Below are positions 52,471-63,901 of a stretch of DNA of 64,000 nucleotides, piece after piece (within the stretch, counting starts at the first letter, position 1; the number at the start of each line of letters is the position of its first letter). The stretch is from Candidatus Fermentithermobacillaceae bacterium UBA3951 (GTDB taxonomy: Bacteria > Bacillota > Sulfobacillia > Fermentithermobacillales > Fermentithermobacillaceae): positions 1,599 to 65,598 of the forward strand of contig DGDN01000043.1 in the NCBI GenBank assembly GCA_002385465.1, in the 5' to 3' direction. The position numbers and the translations under genes were made by a program. The notes beneath the pieces are model-generated. The model was not told where the DNA came from and did no database searches. It worked only from the letters and a program-made list of their open reading frames with translations.

Positions 52471-52841
52471 TACTCGGGCTCCTCCTCATCTTCTTCCGGC
52501 TCGTCTTCATAGCCCAGGTTCGGGTCTTCGTCGCCCTCATCGACAACGAACTCGCAGTCTCCGTACTCGCCCTCCAGCTCGATCTCTTCAAAAGCCTTGA
52601 GGACTTCTTCCCATTCCTCGTCGCTGTCAATGGTGGCGAGGATGTTTTCACCTTCGTCATCGACATCGACCCTCAAGATGACTATCTCAGGCTCCATGTC
52701 GTCTTCTTCTTGGATTGGCATAAGCACCACATACTGCCGCTCACCCACAAAGAGCGAGTCGAACAGTATCCGAAAGCTTATCTCTTCGCCGTTTTCGTCT
52801 TGAAGCACGATTAGATCATCATACTCTTTCACCGATATCAC
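52467..52841 (-). CDS. DUF1292 protein YrzB
   Basis: A 124-residue, strongly acidic protein of the DUF1292/YrzB family, which follows yqgF in most Firmicutes. The conserved core is VLQDENGEEISFRILFDSL followed by YVVLMPIQEED. The C-terminal third is an acidic Asp/Glu-rich tail, longer than in Bacillus. The GTG at 52841 shares one base with the yqgF stop; the GTG at 52832 has better Shine-Dalgarno spacing. Its function is unknown. Confidence 0.9.
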   Translation of the reverse strand: MISVKEYDDLIVLQDENGEEISFRILFDSLFVGERQYVVLMPIQEEDDMEPEIVILRVDVDDEGENILATIDSDEEWEEVLKAFEEIELEGEYGDCEFVVDEGDEDPNLGYEDEPEEDEEEPEY

Positions 52842-53287
52842 TACCCTTCTTTTTGAGGGGTCCTATTCCGCCTGGCCCTCAGGTAATTCTCAAGGATGAG
52901 GGCCGCCGCGGCGCCGTCTATGGTGTTTTTCCTCAGGCGGCGGGACTTCCCTAAGGCTATCATTTCCTTTTCCGCCTGGGAAGTGGTAAGTCTCTCGTCG
53001 GAGAGGAAAACCGGCATGCCGGCGTAACGCTCAAGAAGCCCGGCAAACCGCCTCGCACGCTTCGCGGAAGGACCGAGAGTGCCGTCCATGTTTTTCGGTA
53101 ATCCAACCACAAATGACGAGGCGCCGTGCTTTATTGCGAGAGCCGTGAGGTTTTCTGCGAGGTCCTCGAGGCCCCTGTAACTCAACGTGACCAGGGGACT
53201 CGCGAGGGTATTGGTTTCATCACTGATGCTGACCCCTATTCTCTTGAGGCCGAGGTCGACGCCTATTATCCTGCCCGTCTCTTCCAT
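52841..53287 (-). CDS. yqgF: YqgF/RuvX-like putative nuclease
   Basis: A 148-residue RNase H-fold protein implicated in pre-16S rRNA processing. The motifs IGVDLGLKRIGVSISD, FVVGLPKNMDGTLG, LSDERLTTSQAE and DGAAAALILENYL are all present, carrying the acidic residues of the active site. The ATG at 53287 follows AAGGTGATG; longer upstream reading lies within the aldo/keto reductase gene. In other Firmicutes it directly follows ireB; here four genes lie between. Confidence 0.93.
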   Translation of the reverse strand: MEETGRIIGVDLGLKRIGVSISDETNTLASPLVTLSYRGLEDLAENLTALAIKHGASSFVVGLPKNMDGTLGPSAKRARRFAGLLERYAGMPVFLSDERLTTSQAEKEMIALGKSRRLRKNTIDGAAAALILENYLRARRNRTPQKEG

Positions 53288-53292
53288 GGGCG

Positions 53293-54240
53293 TCACATCA
53301 CCTTCAGACAGAAATGAGGGCATACCTTGGCGCAATAACCGCAGAGCATGCACTTTGCCATGGAAACAAGGGGACGCCCTTCCTCCATTGAAAGCGCCCC
53401 GAAGTCGCAAGCCTCCACGCAGCGGCCACACCCTTCGCACCAATCCTCGATGAGGAGTCTCTTTGGCTGAGAGCCGCGAGACAATCCGTCATCGGGCGGT
53501 TCTTCGTTGGAGAAGATCCTCGCTGCGAATTGTACCTCGTGGACCGTGTGCATACCAACTGCCACGCTGTGTCTATAAGGGAAATCCCTGACATACTCGA
53601 GGGCGCGTCTCGCTTGAGCAAAGAGGTGCCCTCCGCCCAAGGCCTTCATGAGGTAGACACCTTTGCCGCATTCCCACGCAAACCCCAGGGCTTTTTCCAT
53701 GTCGACCCTTCCGCCGCCCCTTATACCCAGCCCTTCAACATTTAGAATGGCGAAGATTATGTCCACTTCGGATAACGTGGCGGCGGCCCTCACGCACTCG
53801 ACGGTGTGGGTCGAGACCGCTATTCCCCTGATCGTCCCGCGTTCCTTCTCGCGCGCAAGGTACTCGAGGGCCTCACGGTGCCCCTTTAGAGTGAGGGCTG
53901 ACTCCTGCTCGTGGAGTCCGAAAATATCCAGAGTGTCACGACCGAGTTCACGCCTGGCGCGGTCAAGGGATTTCTTCATGCCCTCGCGGCCGAAAGCGAA
54001 TGAACGGGAAGCGATTACCGAGCCGTCTCTTTTGGCCACCTTCTTGAGGTGTGCGTAGGTGTCGTAGAAGTCTGCGGTGTCGAAAAAGTTGACACCCATG
54101 TCCCAGGCGAAGTCGATCACCTTAGCGGAATCGTCGGGAGTCATGTTGTAGTGGGTGCGACTTAATGAAAGGGAGCCGAAACAGAGTTCTGACACTCTGA
54201 TGCCGGTCGCTCCGAAATACTTGTAGCGCAATGGGGTCAC
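53293..54240 (-). CDS. Aldo/keto reductase with C-terminal 2x[4Fe-4S] ferredoxin domain
   Basis: A 315-residue protein. The first 265 residues form an aldo/keto reductase barrel: RVSELCFGSLSLS, DTADFYDTY with Asp54 and Tyr59, and IFGLHE with His110. The catalytic Lys position reads IASRSF (Arg79), so the classical tetrad is incomplete. The last 50 residues form a ferredoxin with CEGCGRCVEAC and CMLCGYCAKVCP, two [4Fe-4S] clusters. Such fusions occur in anaerobes; substrate and electron partner are unknown. It follows the FBP aldolase/phosphatase. Confidence 0.9.
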   Translation of the reverse strand: MTPLRYKYFGATGIRVSELCFGSLSLSRTHYNMTPDDSAKVIDFAWDMGVNFFDTADFYDTYAHLKKVAKRDGSVIASRSFAFGREGMKKSLDRARRELGRDTLDIFGLHEQESALTLKGHREALEYLAREKERGTIRGIAVSTHTVECVRAAATLSEVDIIFAILNVEGLGIRGGGRVDMEKALGFAWECGKGVYLMKALGGGHLFAQARRALEYVRDFPYRHSVAVGMHTVHEVQFAARIFSNEEPPDDGLSRGSQPKRLLIEDWCEGCGRCVEACDFGALSMEEGRPLVSMAKCMLCGYCAKVCPHFCLKVM

Positions 54241-54249
54241 CGTCTCACC

Positions 54250-54278
54250 GGGTCCCTCCGTGGGAAACGAAGGGACCC
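54250..54278 (-). other. Stem-loop between FBP aldolase/phosphatase and reductase
   Basis: GGGTCCCT and AGGGACCC form an 8-bp stem with a 13-nt loop. No U-run follows on the minus strand. It may stabilise the upstream mRNA or partly attenuate transcription. Confidence 0.4.
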
Positions 54279-54284
54279 TTTGCG

Positions 54285-55382
54285 TTACTCTATGGGCTCC
54301 ATCCGTCCGGCGAGTTTCTTAAGGACTTCAGGCATCGTGGTGTACTCCAGCTCTTCAAGCCCTAAGCGGTGAGGCTCAAAGGGGCCCATGGAGCGGAAGT
54401 AGTCCGCCATCTCGTTGGCGATCTGCCGGGCCCGGTCAAACGCGACGTCCGCAAAGAAGTCCTGGGGGCCTATGAGCTTGCCCTGGCTGAGCTGGAAGCC
54501 GAACGCCATAACTCTCGGAGGTCCGTCAAATCTGGTCGGAATGGCCTGCTCTGCTCCGCACGGCATGAGCGGCCCGTGGTGGGAACCCCTCATCCAGCCT
54601 GCGACAATATGAGGCTTGGAGAAGGGCTCAAGCGCTTCTCCAACGGCAGGCATACCGCTCTGGCAGCGGACGATCAAGACCGGATCGTCCTTACCTACGT
54701 ACCGGCCGGCCATGAGGTTGAGCCTCTGTGTCGACGACGTGGCCGCGATCTCGCCGAGTGTCCTGGAGTAGACGGACTTCACGCAGTAGCGGCCTGGGGC
54801 ACCGATGAACACTAAGAGGTCGTAGAGCTCTTCAGGGCAGTGGAAAACGACCTTCTTGTGTTCTATGAGGTCGTGGACCTCAAAATCGAAGCCTTTGTGC
54901 ATCTTGGGGTCGATAACCAACCCGGCGGTGTTGAACGGGTCTGCGAACATCTTGTAGAGCGGGTAGTTCCAGGCTCCGGGCTCGGTCTTGTCAGCCATGA
55001 AGACTATGACCGGCTCCGAGGGTCTCTCTTCGAACTCCATCTCGGCGACCCCGGGTCCCAGGCCCTTTATGTTCCCTGAGAACGAGTCGCTGAGAAGGTC
55101 TTGCCCCGCCCCGTACAGCTTGAGTCTCTTGGCTTCCGCGGTAGCGGCAAGGAAGGCATCCCAAGCCAGCTTGTGGATGTCTTCGTTGTCCACGCCGAGA
55201 GAGTGAGTCATGATGAGCTCGATGTCGTCTCCCACGTGGTCAACGTGGAAGTCTATGAGGAGCCCTTTCCCACGCGTCTCGAGGTGGTCCTTCGCGGCCG
55301 CAAGCAGGTTCTGGTGCACCGATGAATGTCCAACGAACCCCCCTACGTCGGCCTTGATCACGGATAGCGTTACTTTAGACAA
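54285..55382 (-). CDS. Bifunctional fructose-1,6-bisphosphate aldolase/phosphatase
   Basis: A 365-residue class V FBPase (FBPA/P), which condenses triose phosphates and dephosphorylates the FBP formed, giving one-way gluconeogenesis. Metal ligands are visible in IKADVGGFVGH (Asp12, His19) and VGDDIELIMTH (Asp52, Asp53). The aldolase residues Tyr228 and Schiff-base Lys231 lie in AGRYVGKDDP. GAGQDLLSDSFSGNIKGLGPG and FMADKTEPGAWNYPLYKMFADPF (in pieces) are diagnostic. The TTG start has GGAGGG upstream. The family is typical of archaea and deep-branching, often thermophilic bacteria. Confidence 0.96.
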   Translation of the reverse strand: MSKVTLSVIKADVGGFVGHSSVHQNLLAAAKDHLETRGKGLLIDFHVDHVGDDIELIMTHSLGVDNEDIHKLAWDAFLAATAEAKRLKLYGAGQDLLSDSFSGNIKGLGPGVAEMEFEERPSEPVIVFMADKTEPGAWNYPLYKMFADPFNTAGLVIDPKMHKGFDFEVHDLIEHKKVVFHCPEELYDLLVFIGAPGRYCVKSVYSRTLGEIAATSSTQRLNLMAGRYVGKDDPVLIVRCQSGMPAVGEALEPFSKPHIVAGWMRGSHHGPLMPCGAEQAIPTRFDGPPRVMAFGFQLSQGKLIGPQDFFADVAFDRARQIANEMADYFRSMGPFEPHRLGLEELEYTTMPEVLKKLAGRMEPIE

Positions 55383-55427
55383 TTACTATCCCTCCGGTGC
55401 GTAATAAAGACATCTGAGAGTTCTAGT

Positions 55428-56117
55428 TCAGCGAGACGTAATCCTTCCCCGTCTCATAACGATAGCGAGAAGCATCCCGGCGATGAACCCTCCGATATGG
55501 GCCCACCAGGCCACACCCCCCTGTGCTGTGACTCCGAGGGAAGCCACTCCCGACAGGAGGTTCGTGATGAACCAAAGGAACAGAAAGACAATGGACGGGA
55601 CCTCAACCATTGGGAGGAAGAAGCCTATGGGTATAAGCGCCAGCACTCTAGCCCGTGGAAACATGACGAAGTAGGCCCCAAGGACTCCCGCGATGGCTCC
55701 GCTGGCCCCTACTGTCGGGACCGTGGAAGTCGGGGATGAAAACACATGGGCAAGCGACGCGATGATCCCGGAACACAGATAGAACACCGCGTAGCGCCCG
55801 TGCCCCAGCCTGTCTTCAACGTTGTCGCCGAAGATGAAAAGGTACATAAGGTTTCCGAGGAGGTGAAACCATCCCACATGGATGAAAAGCGATGTTATTA
55901 GGGCCAACCATCCCGACGTCATCTCGAGAACATGAGGAGGGAAAGCCCCGGGGTTGATGAGGACCGCCGGGATGACCCCGTACCTTACGGTAAACGCATT
56001 CAGGCCCCTTTGCGTGAGAGCCAGTTCGTATACGAAGACAAGGAGGTTTATTGCGATCAAGAGCCAGTTCACGACCGGTTTTCGGCGTGACCTCTGAGTG
56101 TCTCTCAAGGGGATCAA
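55428..56117 (-). CDS. Rhomboid family intramembrane serine protease
   Basis: A 229-residue membrane protein with six to seven helices. The catalytic pair is Ser139 in GASGAIAGVLG and His207 in WWAHIGGF. HLLGNLMYLFIFGDNVE and a hydrophobic L1 loop with WLALITSLFIHVGWFH are also typical. It belongs to the soluble-loop-containing bacterial group that follows the proS-alaS operon here. Substrates are unknown. Confidence 0.93.
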   Translation of the reverse strand: MIPLRDTQRSRRKPVVNWLLIAINLLVFVYELALTQRGLNAFTVRYGVIPAVLINPGAFPPHVLEMTSGWLALITSLFIHVGWFHLLGNLMYLFIFGDNVEDRLGHGRYAVFYLCSGIIASLAHVFSSPTSTVPTVGASGAIAGVLGAYFVMFPRARVLALIPIGFFLPMVEVPSIVFLFLWFITNLLSGVASLGVTAQGGVAWWAHIGGFIAGMLLAIVMRRGRITSR

Positions 56118-56163
56118 TGTCCATCCCTTCCTTCCGGGAGCCGCCTACTTCTTAGAGCATTCC

Positions 56164-57681
56164 CTAATATAGATATAGAAGTGAGTCCACCGGAGCATAG
56201 TCGTCGGTAAGGAACACTGCCCCCTCTACCGGTATCTCGCCCTCGTAGAGCGAAGAGGCGAAGCCGGGAAGCCCCTTGATGGTGGCTCTTTGACCTTCAA
56301 GCATACGGGCCTTCTCAATAAGCCGCTCCTTTCCCTGCGGAACTCCGAAGCCTTCTCCCGGCTTTAGGCAAAATACTTCGATGTTCCGGAGAGACGATTC
56401 GGTGCCGGGCGAATAATTCACCGGGAATACATAGGTGTCCGCAAAGACCCTTCTTATCGTATGAAACATGGAACGAAACAGCTTGGACTTCTCTCCTTCA
56501 AGGGCTCCTATGAGGTTCGAGGCCAGGACACCGCCGGGCTTCAGCCTTTCCCGGACCAACTCGTAGAATTCCACCGTAGTCAGGTGAAAGGGAATTGAGT
56601 CGGCATAGTAGGCGTCCACGATGATAAGGTCGTAAGCCTTCTCCGAAGATTTCAAGAAAGCTCGCCCGTCGGCCGTATGTACCCGTATCTCCTCGTCGCC
56701 GGGAAAACCGAAGTATTCGCGGGCTATGCGGGTCACTTCCGGGTCGATTTCAACGCACTCGATGGTCATGTCCGGGTAGTCTCTATGGAAGCGTTTAGGC
56801 ACAGTGCCGGCTCCCAGCCCTATGAACAGGACGTCCTCCAGGTCCTCCTTGAAAAGAAGCGCAAGGTGAAAGAAGTCGGTGTATGGGAAGACGCTCTCGT
56901 AGGGCCTTTCGGGGTACATCCCGCTCTGTATCGAGTTGTCGAACTTAAGGAGGCGCCTTGAGCCGTCTTCCACAACATAGATGTGGTGGTAGAGAGACTG
57001 GGTTTCATATATGACGCCCGCCGAGCCACCGGGGAAAAGAGACGGTCCCAGGCCAAAGACTAGGGCCGCACATAGAATGAGTGCCGCGGCTTTCGGTCGC
57101 CGGGGCCGGGCGGAGATACAAAGTACCGCCCCCACTCCAAGCATCGAGACCGAGAGGCACCGGAGGATTGTCTCCGTCCCTAGAGACGGGATCAAGTAGA
57201 ACGACGTAGCGAAAGTGCCGGCTATACTGCCTATGTTGGAGACGGCATACAATAGGCCGGCAGACCTTCCGGCGCTATCTATCCGGTTTAAGGTAAGCCG
57301 TACGCACCAGGGTGAAATCGTTGCGAGGAGAAGAGAAGGCACAAAAAACAGGAGGGTTGAGGCCCCAAGGAGCGACGGAATGCCCGGAGCTCCTGAAGCC
57401 AGTACCGGCAGGAGGCGTTCCGAAAAGACGGGGATTAGCCCGGTCCAGACTCCTGCTATCGCAAACACGATTGAGGTATCTGAAAGCCTCGGGAAACGGT
57501 CCGACAGATATCCGCCCGTATAATATCCCAAACTCAAGGCAGTGAGTACTACACCGATAAGACTGCCCCATACGTAGATGGACGACCCGAAAAAGGGAGC
57601 CAGTATGCGAGAGCCAACCATCTCCAGGCTCATGAGTGCGGCGCCGGAGAAAAGCGCCACAACATGCACAAAAAAACCCAC
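56164..57681 (-). CDS. Membrane-embedded spermidine synthase-like protein
   Basis: A 505-residue protein with about six N-terminal helices (FSGAALMSLEMVGSRILAPFFG) and a C-terminal spermidine-synthase-like Rossmann domain. The SAM-binding GLGAGTVP, the acidic CVEIDPE, HTADGRAFL and IIVDAYYADSIPFHLTT are conserved. The expected GGGDGG-type loop is altered to GLGAG, so polyamine synthesis is doubtful. The GTG at 57681 with AGGAGG six bases upstream is my choice; a TTG at 57738 lacks a good site. Confidence 0.85.
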   Translation of the reverse strand: MGFFVHVVALFSGAALMSLEMVGSRILAPFFGSSIYVWGSLIGVVLTALSLGYYTGGYLSDRFPRLSDTSIVFAIAGVWTGLIPVFSERLLPVLASGAPGIPSLLGASTLLFFVPSLLLATISPWCVRLTLNRIDSAGRSAGLLYAVSNIGSIAGTFATSFYLIPSLGTETILRCLSVSMLGVGAVLCISARPRRPKAAALILCAALVFGLGPSLFPGGSAGVIYETQSLYHHIYVVEDGSRRLLKFDNSIQSGMYPERPYESVFPYTDFFHLALLFKEDLEDVLFIGLGAGTVPKRFHRDYPDMTIECVEIDPEVTRIAREYFGFPGDEEIRVHTADGRAFLKSSEKAYDLIIVDAYYADSIPFHLTTVEFYELVRERLKPGGVLASNLIGALEGEKSKLFRSMFHTIRRVFADTYVFPVNYSPGTESSLRNIEVFCLKPGEGFGVPQGKERLIEKARMLEGQRATIKGLPGFASSLYEGEIPVEGAVFLTDDYAPVDSLLYLY

Positions 57682-57744
57682 GGCATACCTCCTGGAATAG
57701 ACGGAGGGCCCTCCGGCCCCCTCACCTCTACCTGCCAAGCTGAC

Positions 57745-58008
57745 CTAGATGGCCTTTGCTTCCCGCACGTAAGCCTTGATCAGTTCTTCCAGGATCTCAT
57801 CCCGCTCTACTTTCCGGACAAGACTCCTCGCATTATTGTGGCTGGTGATGTACGTGGGATCCCCCGATAGAAGATAGCCTGCGATCTGGCTAACCGGATT
57901 ATGGCCTTTCTCCTTGAGGGCCACATAAACCTTGAGGATGATATCCCTTGTCTCTTCGTCTCTGTCGGGCTTTACCTTAAAAAAACGCGTTTCTTCGAAC
58001 TCAGCCAT
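57745..58008 (-). CDS. IreB family regulatory phosphoprotein (UPF0297)
   Basis: An 87-residue protein almost identical in size to the Firmicute family DUF965/UPF0297, next to alaS. Typical pieces are [48 protein letters not shown] and [23 protein letters not shown]. IreB is a substrate of the Ser/Thr kinase PASTA system in Enterococcus. The ATG at 58008 has AGGAGGGG upstream. Confidence 0.95.
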   Translation of the reverse strand: MAEFEETRFFKVKPDRDEETRDIILKVYVALKEKGHNPVSQIAGYLLSGDPTYITSHNNARSLVRKVERDEILEELIKAYVREAKAI

Positions 58009-58070
58009 GCCCAGGACCCCTCCTAGGATCACTCTTCGCCAGAGGCGCAAAAACTCCTACGTCTAATACC

Positions 58071-60757
<2,687 letters not shown>

Positions 60758-60758
<1 letters not shown>

Positions 60759-62500
60759 CAGGATTCCTCCCCCGGCAGAATGCGCTCTATCTCGCGCCGG
60801 ATTATCTCTTTGAGCCGGTCAGGCAATTCGTCCAAGGGAACGATCTCTCCCTCGGGCAGCCGGCGGAGCTTGACTTCTGCCCCGCCCCTCTTGAGGCTCC
60901 TCTCAGATACGGTCACCCTTATCGGCATGCCCAGAAGGTCGGCATCGTTGAACTTGACTCCGGCAGACTCGTCCCTGTCATCGTAAAGGACTTCAATCCC
61001 TTCGGCCAGGAGACGCTCGTACACACCTTCCGCCGTGCTCCTCGCGTCCTCTGAGGTCCCGAGCGCCACAAGATGCACGTGGTACGGCGCAACCGTCATG
61101 GGCCAGATGATGCCCTTGTCATCGTGGTTCGCTTCTATCACGCACGCGAGGAGCCTCCCGACTCCCATACCGTAGCAACCCATAACCAAGGGTTTGAGCT
61201 CTCCGTTTTCGTCTTGGTACATGGCTTTCATTGGAACCGAATACCGCGTCCCCAACTTAAAGGTGTTGCCGACCTCGACACCCCTCTTAACGGTCAAGCG
61301 CTCACCGCACGCCGGGCACGCGTCTCCCTCCCTGGCAGTGGCGATATCTGCTACAACGTCAATCCTGAAATCCCTCCCGGGCACTACTCCGACCAGGTGA
61401 TAGCCACTTTCGTTGGCGCCGGCCACGTAGGCCCTTTCGGCGGAGAGACTGTCGTCGGCGACGACGAAAATGCGTTCCACCCCTACCGGCGACATGTATC
61501 CTTGCTCCAACCCGAGTTCTTTGAGTTCTTCGGGCTCCGCGAGCCGCATCTTATCTACCTTGCGCAAGTTTGCGAGCTTCTTCTCGTTGACATCGAGATC
61601 GCCTCGCAGTACCACCATCACCGGATCCTGGCCCGCGAAATATACCATTGTCTTTATGCTGGTCTTTGGGTCTCTACCCAGGAACTCGCAGACCGATGCT
61701 ATCGTGTCCTTTCCGGGTGTCGAGACCTTGGCCGGCGCAGGCAGCATCTCCCCTTCCACAGGCTCGGGGACTCCTGAGCTCTTGTCTATCCGGGCGGCCT
61801 CCCTGTTTGCTGCATAGCCGCACCTCGGACAGAGGATTAGCGTATCTTCTCCTGCGTCTGTCACGTAGGTGAACTCGTGGGCGCCGGTCCCTCCCATCAT
61901 GCCGACATCACCCTGGACCTGAGTGACGGGCACTCCACACGACCGGCATATTCGTCTGTAAGCCCTACACTGCGCGGGATAGTACTCGTCAAGGCCCTTC
62001 TCATCGGCGTGGAAGCTGTACGCGTCTTTCATGACGAACTCGCGCACCCGCACGAGGCCTCCTCTGGACCTCGGTTCATCCCTGAACTTGGTCTGGATAT
62101 GGTACACAACGATCGGGAGCTGCTTGTACGAGTCGATGAACCGCCTCGCGAGGTCAGTCACGGGTTCCTCGTGAGTCATGGCAAGCACCATGTCTCTCCC
62201 CGAGCGGTCTTTGAACCTGACCATCTCGGGCCCTACCTCGAAGAAACGTCCGGATTCCTCCCATATGTCCGAAGGGTGCACGACCGGCATGTTGATTTCT
62301 TGACCACCGGCCGCGTCCATTTCCTTGCGCATGATGTCCTCGATTTTCCTGATACTGCGCCAGGCAAGAGGCAAGTAGCTGTATATACCGGCGGCCAGTT
62401 TGGAAATCATGCCGGCCCGGAGAAGCAGTTCGTGAGAAGGCATTTCGGCTTCGGCGGGCTTTTCTCTTAGGGTCCTGCCGAACCTCTGACTCATTCGCAT
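60758..62500 (-). CDS. proS: Proline--tRNA ligase
   Basis: Class II synthetase of 580 residues, bacterial type with the INS editing domain (about 225-400). Motifs RFKDRSGRDMVLAMTHEEPV, FRDEPRSRGGLVRVREFVMKDAYSF and GCYGMGVGRLLACVIE are conserved. The ATG at 62500 (MRMSQRFGRTLRE) is chosen because GGAGG is seven bases upstream and because it lies 30 nt after the predicted transcription start; earlier codons are not conserved. It is the first gene of the run to mltG. Confidence 0.96.
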
Positions 62501-62536
62501 AGCAAGGCCTCCAATTAGTGGGCGAAGATTAGAACG

Positions 62537-62565
62537 ATTATATCGACCATATATATGAGGGTCAA
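62537..62565 (-). promoter_or_regulatory. Sigma-A promoter of the proS operon
   Basis: TTGACC (62565-62560), a 17-nt AT-rich spacer and a perfect TATAAT (62542-62537) on the minus strand, 37 nt ahead of the proS ATG. The short leader leaves no room for a T-box, unlike trpS. Confidence 0.85.
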
Positions 62566-62638
62566 CGAACCGGGCCCGCGCGCAAGGCATGAGAAGCCCC
62601 GCCTTCGGGAGGCCCGCAACTAAAAGCCAACCGGGAGG

Positions 62639-63901
62639 CTACGTGTTCGCAAGCGCCGCGTCCCTCCGGTCGAGGCTCCGGCTGTAGATTAGCGATACTG
62701 CGGCAAGAGCCGCCCCTCCGGCAAAGACCACCCCAGGCCCAAACGCATCCCACAGAAAGCCGCCCAGGACCGGAACCGACACACCGCTCACGTGGTTCAC
62801 CGTGCTGCCCATGGCATATGCTGCCGCCAGGGATTCCTTCGGGGCTATCCTTCCCAGGTATGTAGTAATCGCCGCGTCAAAACCCATAAGTCCGTGGTCT
62901 AGGACAAACACCAGAAACAGGATAACCGGGAGTTTCACGAAGCCGTAGGCCGTAAAGAGCGAGATCACGAAAACATAGTTCAGAACCAGGCTTTTCTGCT
63001 CGCCCCACTTATCGATCACTTTGCCCACGAGGGGCCTGGTGATAATGGCCACCACGCTGGAGATGGCCGAAAGGAGCACCATGACGCTTACCGGGGTCTT
63101 GTAGACTTCCACCAACAAATATCCCGCAAATGTCTGGGTGATGTGCCTCCGTGATCCCCCCAAGAAGGTCAAGACATAATAGCTCATATATCGCGGGTTT
63201 AGGTCCATCGAAGCCCGCCCCGAAGGCTTGTTGCCCATAGCCTTCCTCAAGATGCTGACTCCGCCCAAAGCCGTGAATGCCGCGGCCATGGTGTGGAGAA
63301 AGGCGTAGTCTGTCTTCCAGTATTTCGATATCGCTATGACGATTCCTACTGAAATCAGCGACCCGGCTGCGCCCGCGCTGTTCATCTGTCCAACCTTCGT
63401 AGCCCTCTCCTCAGGCAGGCAGGTTTTTATAACGATGGACGACTGAACGGGGTAGAACAAATGAAAGCCTGTAGACATGACCAAGGTGGCGACGACCAGC
63501 AGGGGGAAATTCAAGGCGACCGTGTGCATGAAGATGCCTGCCGCAGTCAAGATGAGACAGATCCCGGCCCAGGTGTTCTCCCTGAAAAAACCCGACACCA
63601 TGGCTAGAGGCGCGGTGAGAAGACCCGGCACCTCGCGGATCCCCTGCACGAGGCCCAGCTGGGATGGCTGTATACCAACCACCTCGACTACAAAGTTGTT
63701 GAAGATGCCCCTTTGCAGGCCGTGCCCAAGTTCGAGCGCAAGAGTAGCCCCCAGGATGTTCCGGAAAACGGCGTGGCGCTCGGCATCCGACCGCAGGCCT
63801 CCTCCTTCGCCGTCTGAGACCCGGTCACAGGTCGCCTCTTCGCCGGCCTCCGGTCTCAATGGCACGTTGCCTTTCTCTCTTGTCCCTCTGCTTGTGGCCA
63901 A
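62639..63901 (-). CDS. MFS transporter
   Basis: A 420-residue major facilitator with about twelve helices after a hydrophilic, charged N-terminus of some 40 residues. It contains FRNILGATLALELGHGLQRG, VVGIQPSQLGLVQGIREVPGL and, in the second half, RPLVGKVIDKWGEQKSLV, the equivalent of the conserved A motif. The substrate cannot be predicted. The TTG start at 63901 has GGTGATG upstream; the region from 63902 to 64000 holds no other gene. No clear terminator separates it from the proS promoter. Confidence 0.8.
   Translation of the reverse strand: MATSRGTREKGNVPLRPEAGEEATCDRVSDGEGGGLRSDAERHAVFRNILGATLALELGHGLQRGIFNNFVVEVVGIQPSQLGLVQGIREVPGLLTAPLAMVSGFFRENTWAGICLILTAAGIFMHTVALNFPLLVVATLVMSTGFHLFYPVQSSIVIKTCLPEERATKVGQMNSAGAAGSLISVGIVIAISKYWKTDYAFLHTMAAAFTALGGVSILRKAMGNKPSGRASMDLNPRYMSYYVLTFLGGSRRHITQTFAGYLLVEVYKTPVSVMVLLSAISSVVAIITRPLVGKVIDKWGEQKSLVLNYVFVISLFTAYGFVKLPVILFLVFVLDHGLMGFDAAITTYLGRIAPKESLAAAYAMGSTVNHVSGVSVPVLGGFLWDAFGPGVVFAGGAALAAVSLIYSRSLDRRDAALANT

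Noticed and set aside
62581..62640. GC-rich hairpin-like repeats after the MFS gene
   Set aside because: The best stem has a mismatch and a G-U pair and no U-run follows, so I do not call a terminator.
62500..62640. T-box in front of proS
   Set aside because: The predicted transcription start leaves a leader of about 30 nt with no T-box sequence.
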